From positions 33,461 to 97,460 of the forward strand of contig NZ_MRWQ01000002.1 of NCBI RefSeq assembly GCF_001906925.1: a DNA stretch of 64,000 nucleotides. Direction: 5' to 3'. This document shows positions 7,627 to 16,732 of this stretch, one piece after another; within the stretch, counting starts at the first letter, position 1, and each line of letters opens with the position of its first letter. The notes beneath the pieces are model-generated. The model was not told where the DNA came from and did not search any database. It was given only the letters and a program-made list of their open reading frames with translations. Both the position numbers and the translations under genes were made by a program. This DNA comes from Domibacillus mangrovi. Lineage in GTDB: Bacteria > Bacillota > Bacilli > Bacillales > Domibacillaceae.

Positions 7627-8544
7627 TCACTCTCCTGACGTTACATTCGTGTCCATGAGTGCATGACTTTTCTTAACTGATTCGAGCAAAGGTGTTTTTT
7701 TTACTGCTTCTATTAGCTTATTTATGTCCCGAATAAGCGGAACGATAACAATGATTGTCTTACCGCTTTCAAAATCTTTACGGGTATAGTGATATCGTTT
7801 GACACCGATGGCGCGTGTAGCTTCAAATAAAATGGCTTTTCGTTGCCCGAAATTGTCTAACGTGATCCGATAATGCTCTTCATTCGGTTCAATCGTTACT
7901 GCGAAAGCTTCTTTCAGAAGCATCTTTTGTGCATTATCCGTTCCAACTAAGTTGCTAATAAAGATTCCATCCACAAACAATTCAGATTCCTTTACTTCAA
8001 TTTGGCCTTCTTTGATTATTGCGATATCTTCAACTTGTTTACCTTTTGAAAATCGCTTCAAAAGGAATAACACAATAAAACCCGTGATTACCCCCAGCCC
8101 AATATCTAATATCAACATGGGCGGTTTGTAAATCTGCATAGCAGCAGCCGTAGAAATAGAGACAACTAATGCAAAATAATTACGAGATTCAAATGTTTTA
8201 GCAATACCATCGATATACGCGTCTCCTCTAGGTGTAAATTCTGTATTCTCTAGGCTTTTTAAGCTTTCCTGTTCTGTTTTTCTAACATCTCGGAACTGTT
8301 GGATAGCTAAAGATAAGAATGTGACCGCCACCCAATTACTCGTCATAAGCGCCGGTATAAATACTGCCCCCAGCGTGGAAGCAATGAACCCAATTAAAAT
8401 GTGAATCATGTAGCCATTCGGATAGGATGGATATTGTCTATAGTCCTCTTTTAAAACGAAGATCCTAGCCAACGTTCCCATAACCATTGCTGTCAGGATT
8501 AATGTAATATTATCCGTTGAAATAATTGATTCTTGACCACCCAT
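7627..8544 (-). CDS. YIEGIA-family membrane protein
   Basis: A 305-residue protein carrying the signature DAYIDGIAKTFE (near residue 109), a variant of the YIEGIA motif that names the family. Four or more membrane helices fill the N-terminal half; the C-terminal 130 residues are soluble. The start at 8544 (MGGQES) is taken because AAGGAGG lies 7 bases upstream, not the TTG at 8562. The family is restricted to spore formers and is often linked to sporulation, but its function is not established. It forms an operon with the small gene at 7416. Confidence 0.8.
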   Translation of the reverse strand: MGGQESIISTDNITLILTAMVMGTLARIFVLKEDYRQYPSYPNGYMIHILIGFIASTLGAVFIPALMTSNWVAVTFLSLAIQQFRDVRKTEQESLKSLENTEFTPRGDAYIDGIAKTFESRNYFALVVSISTAAAMQIYKPPMLILDIGLGVITGFIVLFLLKRFSKGKQVEDIAIIKEGQIEVKESELFVDGIFISNLVGTDNAQKMLLKEAFAVTIEPNEEHYRITLDNFGQRKAILFEATRAIGVKRYHYTRKDFESGKTIIVIVPLIRDINKLIEAVKKTPLLESVKKSHALMDTNVTSGE

Positions 8545-8691
8545 TAACAAACCTCCTTGCAACTTATTTACTAATAGTTAGAGTGGACTTACTTTTCAAA
8601 AAGTAAACCTACCGGAGACAGATTAATTGGATAAGAAAAAATTGAATTGGAGAGAATAATACTGATTAAATTATATTGGAGGTTTTAATAA

Positions 8692-9036
8692 ATGGGTGTA
8701 TTGTCGACATCACCAACTAATATGGATCATTGTATTGAAGCATGTGTAAAATGTGCAAGAGCTTGTGAAGAATGTTCGGTAGCTTGCTTACAAGAACCAG
8801 ATGTTCAAGCAAGAGTAAAGTGTCTTCAAACACTAAAGGATTGTGCAGAAATTTGTTTACAGTCCGTGGCTTATATGGCAAGGAACAGTGTATTTGCTAC
8901 ACAACATTGTCAGCTATGTGCTGCTATTTGTGAAGCATGTGCGGTGGAATGTGAAATGTTCAAAGATGACCATTGCCAAGAATGTGCTAAAATTTGCCGT
9001 GAATGTGCAGAAGTTTGCCGAAACATGGCTTCTTAA
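8692..9036 (+). CDS. Four-helix-bundle copper-storage protein (Csp3/YhjQ type)
   Basis: A 114-residue cytosolic protein with 19 cysteines, nearly all in CxxxC and CxxC spacings along four predicted helices (Cys14 to Cys109). This matches the Csp family, in which Cys residues lining the core of a four-helix bundle hold many Cu(I) ions. With no signal peptide it fits the cytosolic Csp3 (B. subtilis YhjQ) group. The ribosome site TTGGAGG precedes the ATG. It is followed by a very long perfect terminator shared with the convergent 53-residue gene. Confidence 0.9.
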   Translation: MGVLSTSPTNMDHCIEACVKCARACEECSVACLQEPDVQARVKCLQTLKDCAEICLQSVAYMARNSVFATQHCQLCAAICEACAVECEMFKDDHCQECAKICRECAEVCRNMAS

Positions 9037-9050
9037 CAATCCATTTTCTG

Positions 9051-9096
9051 AAATAACCAAAGCCCCTACTAAAAACAGTAGGGGCTTTGGTTATTT
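9051..9096. terminator. Long perfect bidirectional terminator
   Basis: A 20-bp perfect stem starting AAATAACC and ending GGTTATTT around a 6-base loop, between the convergent copper-storage gene and the 53-residue gene. Confidence 0.88.
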
Positions 9097-9102
9097 AGTT
9101 TA

Positions 9103-9264
9103 TTACAATAGACTACGGCATTCTGTAATACATGCTTCCAAGTCTCTGGATGCATGTTGCATTTTTTGTTTAGCATGGTCATGAGCCTTACTCATCGCAT
9201 TGTTCAAATGAGATAATGCACTTTCACATTCTGTAATACATTCTTGAAGGTCATTCTTATTCAT
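9103..9264 (-). CDS. Small Cys/His protein, 53 residues, unknown function
   Basis: ATG at 9264, TAA at 9103. It has two nearly identical cysteine motifs, ECITECESAL at the N-terminus and ACITECRSLL at the C-terminus, joined by a His-rich helix containing HDHAKQKMQH. The two ends look like one motif repeated, suggesting an antiparallel helical hairpin with four Cys at one end. It converges on the copper-storage gene and shares its terminator. Metal binding is inferred from composition and context only. An AAAGGGG-type site lies about 12 bases upstream of the ATG. Confidence 0.6.
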   Translation of the reverse strand: MNKNDLQECITECESALSHLNNAMSKAHDHAKQKMQHASRDLEACITECRSLL

Positions 9265-9849
9265 TCGGAACAAACCCCTTTCTATAATGATTTAAACAAG
9301 ACGTATTGTGTGTTATTTAAACCTTTCTTATTCAATTCCCATATAAAAGAGGGTTTCTCTGGTACAATGCTCACGCTGCACGGAAGCCTAATAGTTGTTT
9401 ATATATCGTATTAAGTGTAGCGTCACATGCCCATAAAGCTAAGTTAAAATCATATCCCAAAACGAAAAAGTGCTATGCTTTTTGTATGTTAGAATTTGTA
9501 ACTTTCAGTATATGAAATAAGAATAAACGAAAGATCTGGGAGCTACAAACAGAAAGGGGAAAAGGGACAGAATTTCTGATCGTGTCTACGTATGATGTAT
9601 TTCCAAAAGATATGCCTTACTTCGATCAAATTTCCTTCAACTTACGGTCAGAAAATCCTCTTTTAGCCTAATACTTCTTTGTTCACTAGCATCTATTGAG
9701 CAAGAAAGGCCCTAAATGGTCTCCTTCATGCATATACATATACAACCGAAAATAAGGATCACACCGAAAGAACATAACGAATAATTTTTCTAAGTTGTCC
9801 ATTATCAAACCATCTCAAGAAAATCAACGATCATTAAGGGGGAGTATCC
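9265..9849. other. Gene-free stretch, 585 bases
   Basis: No credible coding frame, hairpin terminator or repeat was recognised. It separates the divergent 53-residue gene and putB and presumably contains their promoters. Confidence 0.4.
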
Positions 9850-10767
9850 ATGTTAGCAAAGGTTTCAAAAAATATATTTCTCTACGCTTCACAAAACAAA
9901 GCCTTAAATACGGTCGCAAAGAAATGGGGCCTTAAATTTGGCGCGTCCCAAGTAGTAGCTGGAGTAAACATAGAGAGCGCGATCAATCAAGTTCAGCGAT
10001 TAAATGAAAAAGGACTTCTCTGTACTCTCGATCATTTAGGAGAATTCGTTTCAAGCCGAGAAGATGCACTAGAAGCGACCGTATGTAATACAAGAACGTT
10101 GGAAGCCATTGCAAAGGCCGGCGTCAATAGTAACTTGTCGGTTAAAATGACCCAGCTTGGTTTAGATATCGATCGGGATTTCTGTGTCCAAAATATGCAT
10201 CGAATTCTGGACACAGCTAAATATCACAATAACTTCGTCCGAATCGATATGGAAGATTACTCACATTGCCAAATTACTTTAGACATCTTAAAAGAGCTGC
10301 GTGAAACGTATACGAATGTCGGGACCGTCATTCAAGCTTATTTGTTTCGAGCCGAACAGGACGTGAAAGAGTTGAAAGGCATTCCTCTTCGTCTAGTAAA
10401 AGGAGCATATAAAGAATCTTCTAAAGTGGCTTATCAGGAAAAAGAAAAAGTAGATGAAAATTATATGAGAATTATTGAAGAACATTTATTGAGCGGAAGT
10501 TATACAGCGATTGCGACTCACGATCATCATATCATTTCTAAAGTGAAAGATTTTGTGCAAAAAAATGAGATTAATCGTGATCAATTTGAGTTTCAAATGC
10601 TGTACGGTTTTAGAACAGAGATGCAAGTAAGCTTAGTTCAAGAAGGATATAAAACTCGTGTTTATATTCCCTTCGGCGACGACTGGTTTGGCTATTTCAT
10701 GCGCCGGCTCGCTGAAAGACCTCAAAATATCTCATTTGCGTTGAGAGGTTTTTTTCTAAAGAATTAA
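9850..10767 (+). CDS. putB: Proline dehydrogenase
   Basis: A 305-residue monofunctional FAD-dependent proline dehydrogenase of the short Gram-positive type. Family features include SVKMTQLGLDID, FVRIDMEDYS, the RLVKGAYKE barrel motif, THDHHI, and the C-terminal YIPFGDDWFGYFMRRLAERP that binds proline and flavin. It oxidises L-proline to pyrroline-5-carboxylate and feeds electrons to quinones at the membrane. The ribosome site AAGGGGGAG lies 8 bases before the ATG. It faces the dehydrogenase gene for the next step at 11088-12635, an unusual convergent layout instead of the putBC order of B. subtilis. Confidence 0.93.
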   Translation: MLAKVSKNIFLYASQNKALNTVAKKWGLKFGASQVVAGVNIESAINQVQRLNEKGLLCTLDHLGEFVSSREDALEATVCNTRTLEAIAKAGVNSNLSVKMTQLGLDIDRDFCVQNMHRILDTAKYHNNFVRIDMEDYSHCQITLDILKELRETYTNVGTVIQAYLFRAEQDVKELKGIPLRLVKGAYKESSKVAYQEKEKVDENYMRIIEEHLLSGSYTAIATHDHHIISKVKDFVQKNEINRDQFEFQMLYGFRTEMQVSLVQEGYKTRVYIPFGDDWFGYFMRRLAERPQNISFALRGFFLKN

Positions 10768-10791
10768 AGTGTTCGTAACTACTGCCTAACC

Positions 10792-10838
10792 AAAGGGGAT
10801 AAGCCACTGTTTATCAGCAGGTGCTTATACCCTCTTTA
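10792..10838 (+). terminator. Putative terminator of putB
   Basis: Imperfect stem AGGGGATAAGCCACTG with CAGGTGCTTATACCCTCTTT, 25 bases after the putB stop. Confidence 0.6.
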
Positions 10839-10844
10839 TTGAAT

Positions 10845-11064
10845 TAAGTGAATCTTCCATCAGCCGAGGTTTTCTGTCCTCCCCCACTGATGGAAGAGGA
10901 ACTCACGTAAAGAGCGCCGCGTCCTGCGGCAATACCTGAGTGAACAGGCTCTGCCTGGCCCGAACCAATCGGGCCTTTACGGGCAGTTTGTCCCCCACTT
11001 ATCCTTTTTCGATTTCTCTAATTGTTGAAATGGGGGTCTTACTGCCCATTAATCTGCGATATAA
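10845..11064 (+). repeat. Structured dispersed repeat, copy A (diverged)
   Basis: One of six copies of a structured non-coding element. This copy keeps the chain from the GCCGC/GCGGC hairpin through the CCCGA/TCGGG hairpin to the large ACGGGCAG/CTGCCC stem, but has a shorter, diverged left end. Its CAGGC-TCT-GCCTG hairpin shows a compensatory A-T for C-G change compared with CCGGC-TTCA-GCCGG in copy B. It lies in the convergent space between putB and putC, and its right end is degenerate (GCGATATAAG). Confidence 0.78.
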
Positions 11065-11087
11065 GACTTTTGCATACCTCTTTCCCC

Positions 11088-12635
11088 TCAAAATGCCTCC
11101 GTTATGGTCTGTCCCTGCATATGGAGAAGCAAGTAATCCGGGCTTCCCGCTTTTGAATCTGTTCCCGACATATTAAAACCGCCAAATGGCTGATAGCCAA
11201 CGATTGCGCCTGTGCACCCTCTGTTAAAATATAAATTGCCCACATGGAATTCTTTGCGCGCACGGGCGATGTGATCGCGATTATTGGAAAGTAGCGAGCC
11301 TGTTAGTCCGTAATCTGTATTGTTTGCAATCGTCATCATATGATCGAAATCCTCCGCTTTGCATATAGCAACGACCGGACCAAAAATTTCTTCCTGCATA
11401 AGACGGTCTGTTTCTTTGACATCCGCAAAAATCGTTGGTTCAATGAAGTAGCCTTTTTCAGCATTTCCTGTTCCACCTGTCATCAAGCGGCCTTCTTCTT
11501 TGCCAATTTCAATATAGTCCATAATTTTTTTGTACGCTTTTTCATCAATAACCGGTCCCATATACGTATCAGCTTGTTCAGGGCTGCCTATAATTAATGT
11601 TTCGGTCAGTTCAACCACTTTTTTAAGCACTTCATCGTACACATCCTGATGAATGACCGCACGGGAGCCTGCTGAACATTTTTGACCGGTGAAGCCAAAG
11701 GCAGAATAAACAATGGATGAAGTAGCCAGGTCAAGGTCAGCGTCACAGTCAACAAGAATCGTGTCTTTTCCACCCATTTCCGCAATGACCCGCTTCAGCC
11801 AGATTTGACCTTCCTGTACTTTTGCCGCCCGTTCATAAATACGGCAGCCGACAGCACGGGATCCCGTAAACGATACAAACCGTGTTTTGGGATGCTCCAC
11901 AAGATAGTCCCCGATTTCAGCGCCGCTGCCCGGAATATAATTCAAGACGCCGGCCGGAAGACCCGCTTCTTCCATCACTTCCACAAATTTTGCAGCAATA
12001 ACCGGTGCTGTCTCGGCCGGTTTTAAAAGAACCGTATTGCCAGTAACAAGCGCAGCGACAACTGTTCCCGCCATAATCGCCAGAGGAAAGTTAAAAGGTG
12101 AAATGACGACGCCAACGCCAAGAGGAATGTAATTGAACACATTTTGCTCACCCGGACGGCTGTTAACCGGTGCGCCGTTTTTCAGTTCAAGCATTTGCCG
12201 TGCGTAATATTCAAGAAAATCAATCGCTTCTGCCGTATCCGCATCTGCTTCTTTCCATGGCTTCCCTGCTTCTTTTACAAGCCAGCTTGAAAATTCATGC
12301 TTCCGGCGGCGGATGATCGCGGCGGAGCGAAATAATATGTTAGCTCGGTACGCCGCGTCTGTTGTTTTCCATGTTTCAAATGCTTGAAGCGCCGCCTGCA
12401 TGGCCTGTTCCGCCAATTGTTTGTCGGCCATCGATACAATACCGATTATTTCGGCTTTTTTTGCTGGATTAATGGACTTTTCTTCTACGTTTGACACGAT
12501 TTTTTCACCATTAATGACAAGCGGGTATTCTTGTCCAAGTTTAGTATTCACATAAGTAAGCGCTTTTTGAAAGGCCTTTTTGTTTTCTTCTTTCGTAAAA
12601 TCAGTAAAAGGTTCATGCGTATAAGCTGTTACCAT
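11088..12635 (-). CDS. putC: L-glutamate gamma-semialdehyde (P5C) dehydrogenase
   Basis: A 515-residue aldehyde dehydrogenase of the RocA/PutC group, full length. It oxidises glutamate semialdehyde, in equilibrium with pyrroline-5-carboxylate, to glutamate with NAD. Catalytic Cys320 lies in [11 protein letters not shown] and the general base Glu286 in AEMGGKD. The NAD-binding stretch [15 protein letters not shown] is intact, and the C-terminal [15 protein letters not shown] is typical. It converges with putB and would complete proline to glutamate conversion. Distinguishing putC from rocA by sequence alone is not possible; the neighbour favours putC. Confidence 0.92.
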   Translation of the reverse strand: MVTAYTHEPFTDFTKEENKKAFQKALTYVNTKLGQEYPLVINGEKIVSNVEEKSINPAKKAEIIGIVSMADKQLAEQAMQAALQAFETWKTTDAAYRANILFRSAAIIRRRKHEFSSWLVKEAGKPWKEADADTAEAIDFLEYYARQMLELKNGAPVNSRPGEQNVFNYIPLGVGVVISPFNFPLAIMAGTVVAALVTGNTVLLKPAETAPVIAAKFVEVMEEAGLPAGVLNYIPGSGAEIGDYLVEHPKTRFVSFTGSRAVGCRIYERAAKVQEGQIWLKRVIAEMGGKDTILVDCDADLDLATSSIVYSAFGFTGQKCSAGSRAVIHQDVYDEVLKKVVELTETLIIGSPEQADTYMGPVIDEKAYKKIMDYIEIGKEEGRLMTGGTGNAEKGYFIEPTIFADVKETDRLMQEEIFGPVVAICKAEDFDHMMTIANNTDYGLTGSLLSNNRDHIARARKEFHVGNLYFNRGCTGAIVGYQPFGGFNMSGTDSKAGSPDYLLLHMQGQTITEAF

Positions 12636-12901
12636 GAAAATCCCTCCAAATTGATTTGATCCATGCTGATGAAAATAAATAGCTTGTCTACAATGAGCCT
12701 ATTCCTTCTTATCAAGGAATAGTATTCGAAGTTCATCATTTCAGAGCGAAAACACGATTTACCTTATGCATGATTCATTTCAAGGAATGGGCTCTTCTTA
12801 TTTTCCCTTCTTGCGCAAAACCCCTGTTACTTTTTGTTGATTAGTGGTACTATTTTTCCTGGAGATTTTTCGTTAAATTATGCAGATAGGTAGGTATCCA
12901 T

Positions 12902-13840
12902 ATGGAACTAAACGTCGTTATTCAATCAATCGCTATTATATCCTGTATGATCCTTATAGGGGCCATCCTCTCAAAAACATTCAAATTCAACGAAGACACA
13001 AGAGGAGTTTTCATTAGTTTAATCGTGAATGTTGCCATTCCATGTATTATATTATCAAGCATTTTTCACGTGGAGATGAACGAGAATATATTTAAGATGA
13101 TTGTCCTCGTTTTTTGTTTATCCATCTTGATCAATCTGATTGGAATCGGTGTTGGATGGCTACTTGCGTTTGTTTTTTATCGTCAATCCGCAATTAAAAG
13201 AGAGTTGGCCTTACTATCAGGTCTCGGTAATACAGGATTTATCGGCATTCCTTTATGCGCTGTACTTCTTGGCCCTGAAGGTGCACTTTATGCGGCTATT
13301 TTTGATGCAGGAATGGACTTTACGACCTGGACGGTAGGAGTATTCATGCTTCAAAAGAATAAAATTTTTGACATTCAAACATTTAAATCCGTGATTAACA
13401 TACCGATTGTAGCCATTGTAGCAGGATTAGTCATTGCTTATTTTCAATTTACCCCCCCTTTGCTGGTCATTAACCTTGTTGACCAATTAGCAGCAATAGC
13501 AGCACCGTTAGCAATGTTTTATATCGGTGTTCTCGTCATGACGTTACAAGGTTCAAAAGTGAAAGAATCCGGATCGAAAGTATGGATCCCCCTGACAACT
13601 AAGCTACTAATCCTTCCTGGAATAGTCGCATTCCTCATGCTCTTTTTAAAGCTTGAACAGACAATTATGCAAACCATCCTCATTCAATCCATGATGCCGA
13701 CGCTGACACTGGCATCCATCCTGTTTGCGAAATACTCGGCAGACGAAAATCTCGGTGCTATAACGACTGTCCTCTCCACACTATTAGCATTATTGACCAT
13801 TCCATTTATGATCTATTTAGTGAATGTATATGTATTGTAG
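12902..13840 (+). CDS. AEC-family (auxin efflux carrier-like) transporter
   Basis: A 312-residue integral membrane protein with about ten helices in two similar halves, as in the AEC/BASS fold. The N-terminal half has ISLIVNVAIPCIILSSIF with the crossover proline; the central LSGLGNTGFIGIPLCAVLLG is a clear AEC signature. Bacterial members export organic acids or take up malate or malonate, so the substrate is unknown here. It is a single gene with a terminator at 13885-13911. It is divergent from putC. Confidence 0.85.
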   Translation: MELNVVIQSIAIISCMILIGAILSKTFKFNEDTRGVFISLIVNVAIPCIILSSIFHVEMNENIFKMIVLVFCLSILINLIGIGVGWLLAFVFYRQSAIKRELALLSGLGNTGFIGIPLCAVLLGPEGALYAAIFDAGMDFTTWTVGVFMLQKNKIFDIQTFKSVINIPIVAIVAGLVIAYFQFTPPLLVINLVDQLAAIAAPLAMFYIGVLVMTLQGSKVKESGSKVWIPLTTKLLILPGIVAFLMLFLKLEQTIMQTILIQSMMPTLTLASILFAKYSADENLGAITTVLSTLLALLTIPFMIYLVNVYVL

Positions 13841-13884
13841 ATTCTCTTATTCAGTCAAACGTCCAAGTTAATAATAGACGACAT

Positions 13885-13913
13885 AAAACCCTTTGAACAC
13901 TAAAGGGTTTTAT
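13885..13913 (+). terminator. Terminator of the AEC transporter gene
   Basis: AAAACCCTTT, 7-base loop, AAAGGGTTTT; a perfect 10-bp stem. Confidence 0.8.
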
Positions 13914-13925
13914 ATTGTCATTAAT

Positions 13926-13975
13926 TTGACATCAACTCAAAGCAAACTGCTTCACAATCCCGATAAATTGGCAAT
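13926..13975 (-). pseudogene. Short remnant of a paralogue of the 14081 gene
   Basis: The minus strand reads FIGIVKQFALS followed by a stop, matching FTGIVKQFALS inside the intact gene (DNA near 14348-14387). The surrounding sequence is decayed. Confidence 0.5.
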
Positions 13976-14080
13976 GGCGGGGAAATCAATCTGCTAATTA
14001 ATCTGTATATCTCGTATTTTCTAAATGCTTATTCGGGAATGGAGAATAACATCAGTATTCACTGAAAAGAAATTGTAAGA

Positions 14081-14833
14081 TTATTTTCTAACAATTTTTG
14101 ATGGATTGTTTATTTTAAACGATGCTGGCTCATCCAATATAAACGCTTCTTCCACTTCTTTCCCTTTTGGCAATTTCTTTTTCACAATTTTTCCGTCAAA
14201 TTCAATTCTTTCTCCCAGTTGCAGTTCCACTTTTTTCAACGTCTTACTGTGACTGCACCAAGCAATACCAACGTCAATTGGATTTTCTTGATCAATTTGA
14301 ACTTGATCCAATACGACGACTTCATCGTTTTCCTCATTGAAATGATTCCAACTCAAAGCAAACTGCTTCACAATTCCTGTAAAGTGAACCTTTTCTACCG
14401 GCAATTCAAGTTTTGGTCGTTCAGCTTTCTTTATATTTTCTGCTTTCGGTTTTTCAGCTGGCCGTGTTGAAGATAAGGAACGTTCTTCAGCATCTGCCTT
14501 ATTTACTTTGTCTTCTTTCCCGAAATTGGATGATTGCATATCTTTTAAGTAATCCGGTAAAATGCAACTTAAATGGCCATCTTGAAATTCAATCACAAGC
14601 GTATTAAATGTCTTTGAAACACCAAACTCCTCGTATCCTTTAATCGTAACAAGGCGTTGATAAGTTTTATCTTTGTACCAAAATTCTTTTTTTACTTCTT
14701 TTGTGGAGGAAAGCCCCCACTCTCTCACTTTTTCTGCATAATGATCTTCATCTTGAAACAGTTGGTACTCTCCTTTTGGAGAAATATAATGTGTTAAATC
14801 GGACTCTTCGATATGAGGATATGTAATCGCCAT
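14081..14833 (-). CDS. Uncharacterised protein with charged linker
   Basis: A 250-residue cytoplasmic protein that I do not recognise. The N-terminal part (about 1-100) is an alpha/beta region that includes a WYKDKTYQRLVTIKGYEEFGV stretch. A low-complexity, Lys/Glu/Ala-rich linker follows (about 105-140). The C-terminal part (about 145-250) looks like a small beta barrel, with VHFTGIVKQFALSW and GERIEFDGKIVKK. The start at ATG 14833 has GGAAG 7 bases upstream; the GTG at 14839 lies inside the site. A remnant of a related sequence is present just downstream at 13926. Confidence 0.7.
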   Translation of the reverse strand: MAITYPHIEESDLTHYISPKGEYQLFQDEDHYAEKVREWGLSSTKEVKKEFWYKDKTYQRLVTIKGYEEFGVSKTFNTLVIEFQDGHLSCILPDYLKDMQSSNFGKEDKVNKADAEERSLSSTRPAEKPKAENIKKAERPKLELPVEKVHFTGIVKQFALSWNHFNEENDEVVVLDQVQIDQENPIDVGIAWCSHSKTLKKVELQLGERIEFDGKIVKKKLPKGKEVEEAFILDEPASFKINNPSKIVRK

Positions 14834-15046
14834 AGTCACACTTCCTTTCTTTTTTTAACTTATAATAAAAACGGCTTCATTTTATCATGTTTCTTCTATA
14901 ATACATGCTGAGCGGCTTCAAGAAAACCAATTGAAGCAACGACACTTTTATAATTTCAAGAACAACGAAGCCATTTATCAGCAATTTTCATTTTCTTCTA
15001 TTACACTAATCAGTAATGGTATAATTTTAAAAAAGGAGGGTACTGC

Positions 15047-15343
15047 ATGATATTAGAAGCTATGATACATCACGTTAAACGCGGAATGGAGATAGAATAT
15101 GAAGAGGCTTTCCGTAAGGCATCCCTTATTATTTCTTCAATGAATGGTTACATATCTCATGATTTACAGCGTTGTATGGAAGTTGAAGGGAAGTATTTAC
15201 TCTTAGTAAAATGGGATAGTTTAGAGGACCATACAATTGGATTTAGAGAATCACCGGAATATCAAGAGTGGAAGCAGCTATTACACCATTTTTATGATCC
15301 TTTCCCAACAGTAGAACATTTTGAAAAAGTGAACCTATCATAA
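15047..15343 (+). CDS. Antibiotic-biosynthesis-monooxygenase (ABM) fold protein
   Basis: A 98-residue single ABM (ferredoxin-like dimeric alpha/beta barrel) domain. It opens with ILEAMIHHVKRGMEIEYEEAF, and the middle contains YLLLVKWDSLEDHTIGFRESPEYQEW, a typical ABM pattern. Bacillus members include haem-degrading (HmoA/IsdG-type) and quinol-modifying enzymes; the Asn-Trp-His haemoxygenase triad is not evident, so a general ABM call is safer. An AAAGGAGG site lies before the ATG. It ends in a shared terminator at 15509. Confidence 0.8.
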   Translation: MILEAMIHHVKRGMEIEYEEAFRKASLIISSMNGYISHDLQRCMEVEGKYLLLVKWDSLEDHTIGFRESPEYQEWKQLLHHFYDPFPTVEHFEKVNLS

Positions 15344-15508
15344 TACATACTTATTGTTCTAACGGGGACATGAGTTCGAGAGATCGAAGTATAACGTTCA
15401 ACTTAATGAAACAGCCGTTCATGAAAAAAGCGAAATTATATTTTCCAATTGACTCGAAATGAAGTTCCTATACAGCTGGATTTGCCTGTCCAGTAAGTGC
15501 ATAGAGTG

Positions 15509-15548
15509 AAATAAGCCCCCATCTTTATATAAAACGGGGGCTTATTTT
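15509..15548. terminator. Bidirectional terminator
   Basis: AAATAAGCCCCC pairs with GGGGGCTTATTT around an AT-rich loop, between the convergent ABM and AmiS/UreI genes. Confidence 0.85.
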
Positions 15549-15611
15549 ACACAGCATAATTTGAAACAAAAGAATTATTATTGGCTAAACTGGAATGCAG
15601 ACAGGCATACG

Positions 15612-16235
15612 TTAAGCTCCTGATTTCATTTCAGAAGCTTTGGAAGATATAGAGGGCTTTACGGACAAATACGCAACTACGAAGAGGAGGATCGCGATTA
15701 TCGTTACCGCCCATGTTGTTTTTGGCCCTACTTCATCCCACTGGCCAATTAAGATTAGAAAAGCAGGAATAGTCGCAGTCATCCAGGATTGAATGAAGGT
15801 CACCCAGCCAGTAAAGATAGCAACGTTCTTCTTTGAAGCAAGTAATAAGTAAAACATTGTCCAAAGAAAAGCCCACATCGACCAAATGATGCCAAACTTC
15901 ACATCGTGAAATTGGAAAAAGCTTACGCATGCATAGCCTACTGCAAGGATGGCCACCCATAAGGAGTACCAGCCTACGCCCGAGGTATCAAGATTTTTCA
16001 GATTCGTAATACCTACATAGAGGTACGTTAGGCCAAATAGAAAAATACCAGAGGCATTAAAAATGGTCCAAGAATCCCCATTCGCTGTGAATATTAAATA
16101 GAATGGAGAGATCACTTGTATAGAACCGACAAAGAGATTAAACACTCCAGCGCTTTTGCCGTCGATTTTACCTAACAGCATTAAACTGTTGACAAATAAT
16201 ACAGCTCCAACATACAGTAGCCCAACCGAGTTCAC
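15612..16235 (-). CDS. AmiS/UreI-family amide channel
   Basis: A 207-residue membrane protein with about six or seven helices and the AmiS/UreI family pattern (GLLYVGAVLFVNSLMLLG at the start; LTYLYVGITNLKNLD; GIIWSMWAFLWTMFYLLL). AmiS accompanies aliphatic amidases and UreI is the H. pylori urea channel; both conduct small amides. It is the last gene of the dimethylformamidase operon, so uptake of formamide or N,N-dimethylformamide is a reasonable inference. It ends at a bidirectional terminator. Confidence 0.87.
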   Translation of the reverse strand: MNSVGLLYVGAVLFVNSLMLLGKIDGKSAGVFNLFVGSIQVISPFYLIFTANGDSWTIFNASGIFLFGLTYLYVGITNLKNLDTSGVGWYSLWVAILAVGYACVSFFQFHDVKFGIIWSMWAFLWTMFYLLLASKKNVAIFTGWVTFIQSWMTATIPAFLILIGQWDEVGPKTTWAVTIIAILLFVVAYLSVKPSISSKASEMKSGA

Positions 16236-16442
16236 CTTTTAACCTCCTTCGTTCCGGATCCTTACGAAAGCAACCAATCGGACAACTGCTTGTTTTCTGC
16301 AATATCCATTTCACAAGCTCATCGCTTAAAATCTTCCCCTCTTCCGAACGGTTCAGCTTCCTTCCATTCCTCAATAATGTAAGAAAATCCCCTCATAAAA
16401 CAATCATTGTCTTCAGATAATAACTATAATAAAATGCAGACA

Positions 16443-16619
16443 TCATTTAGTGGATTCTGGTGTGGTAATAGTCTGAAAAGGGATAGAATCAAACATTTTT
16501 ATCTCGGCTTTTTGATTACAAAATTGACAAGTACCTTTACATTTTTTCATTTTTTCTACGTGAGGAGTATGAAGATGTTTTAGCCCTTCTTTACCATGCT
16601 TCTGACAAACTATGACCAT
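16443..16619 (-). CDS. Small putative zinc-ribbon protein, 58 residues
   Basis: Start ATG 16619 with GGGAGG 7 bases upstream; stop TGA at 16443. An N-terminal CQKHG motif and a CKGTCQFCN cluster (Cys5, His8, Cys27, Cys31, Cys34) look like a treble-clef or zinc-ribbon metal site. It lies between the dimethylformamidase large subunit and the AmiS-like channel in the same direction, so it probably belongs to the operon. Its role, such as iron delivery to the enzyme or regulation, is unknown. Confidence 0.65.
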   Translation of the reverse strand: MVIVCQKHGKEGLKHLHTPHVEKMKKCKGTCQFCNQKAEIKMFDSIPFQTITTPESTK

Positions 16620-16675
16620 ATTATACCCTCCCTTTCCGTTCTAAATAGGATGTGAGATATGAAAGGATGAAAAGA

Positions 16676-16720
16676 AAAGCAGCCAAGACTTTCTTAATAA
16701 AAACTTGGCTGCTTTGACTA
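16676..16720 (-). terminator. Intra-operon terminator after the dimethylformamidase large subunit
   Basis: A 12-bp stem, AAAGCAGCCAAG with CTTGGCTGCTTT, followed on the minus strand by TCTTTTC. It probably lowers transcription of the two downstream genes relative to the enzyme subunits. Confidence 0.75.
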
Positions 16721-16732
16721 TATCTGTACTAT

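Noticed and set aside
16168..16374. A 68-codon minus-strand frame overlapping the AmiS/UreI start
   Set aside because: It overlaps the well-supported channel gene in another frame and has no good site of its own.
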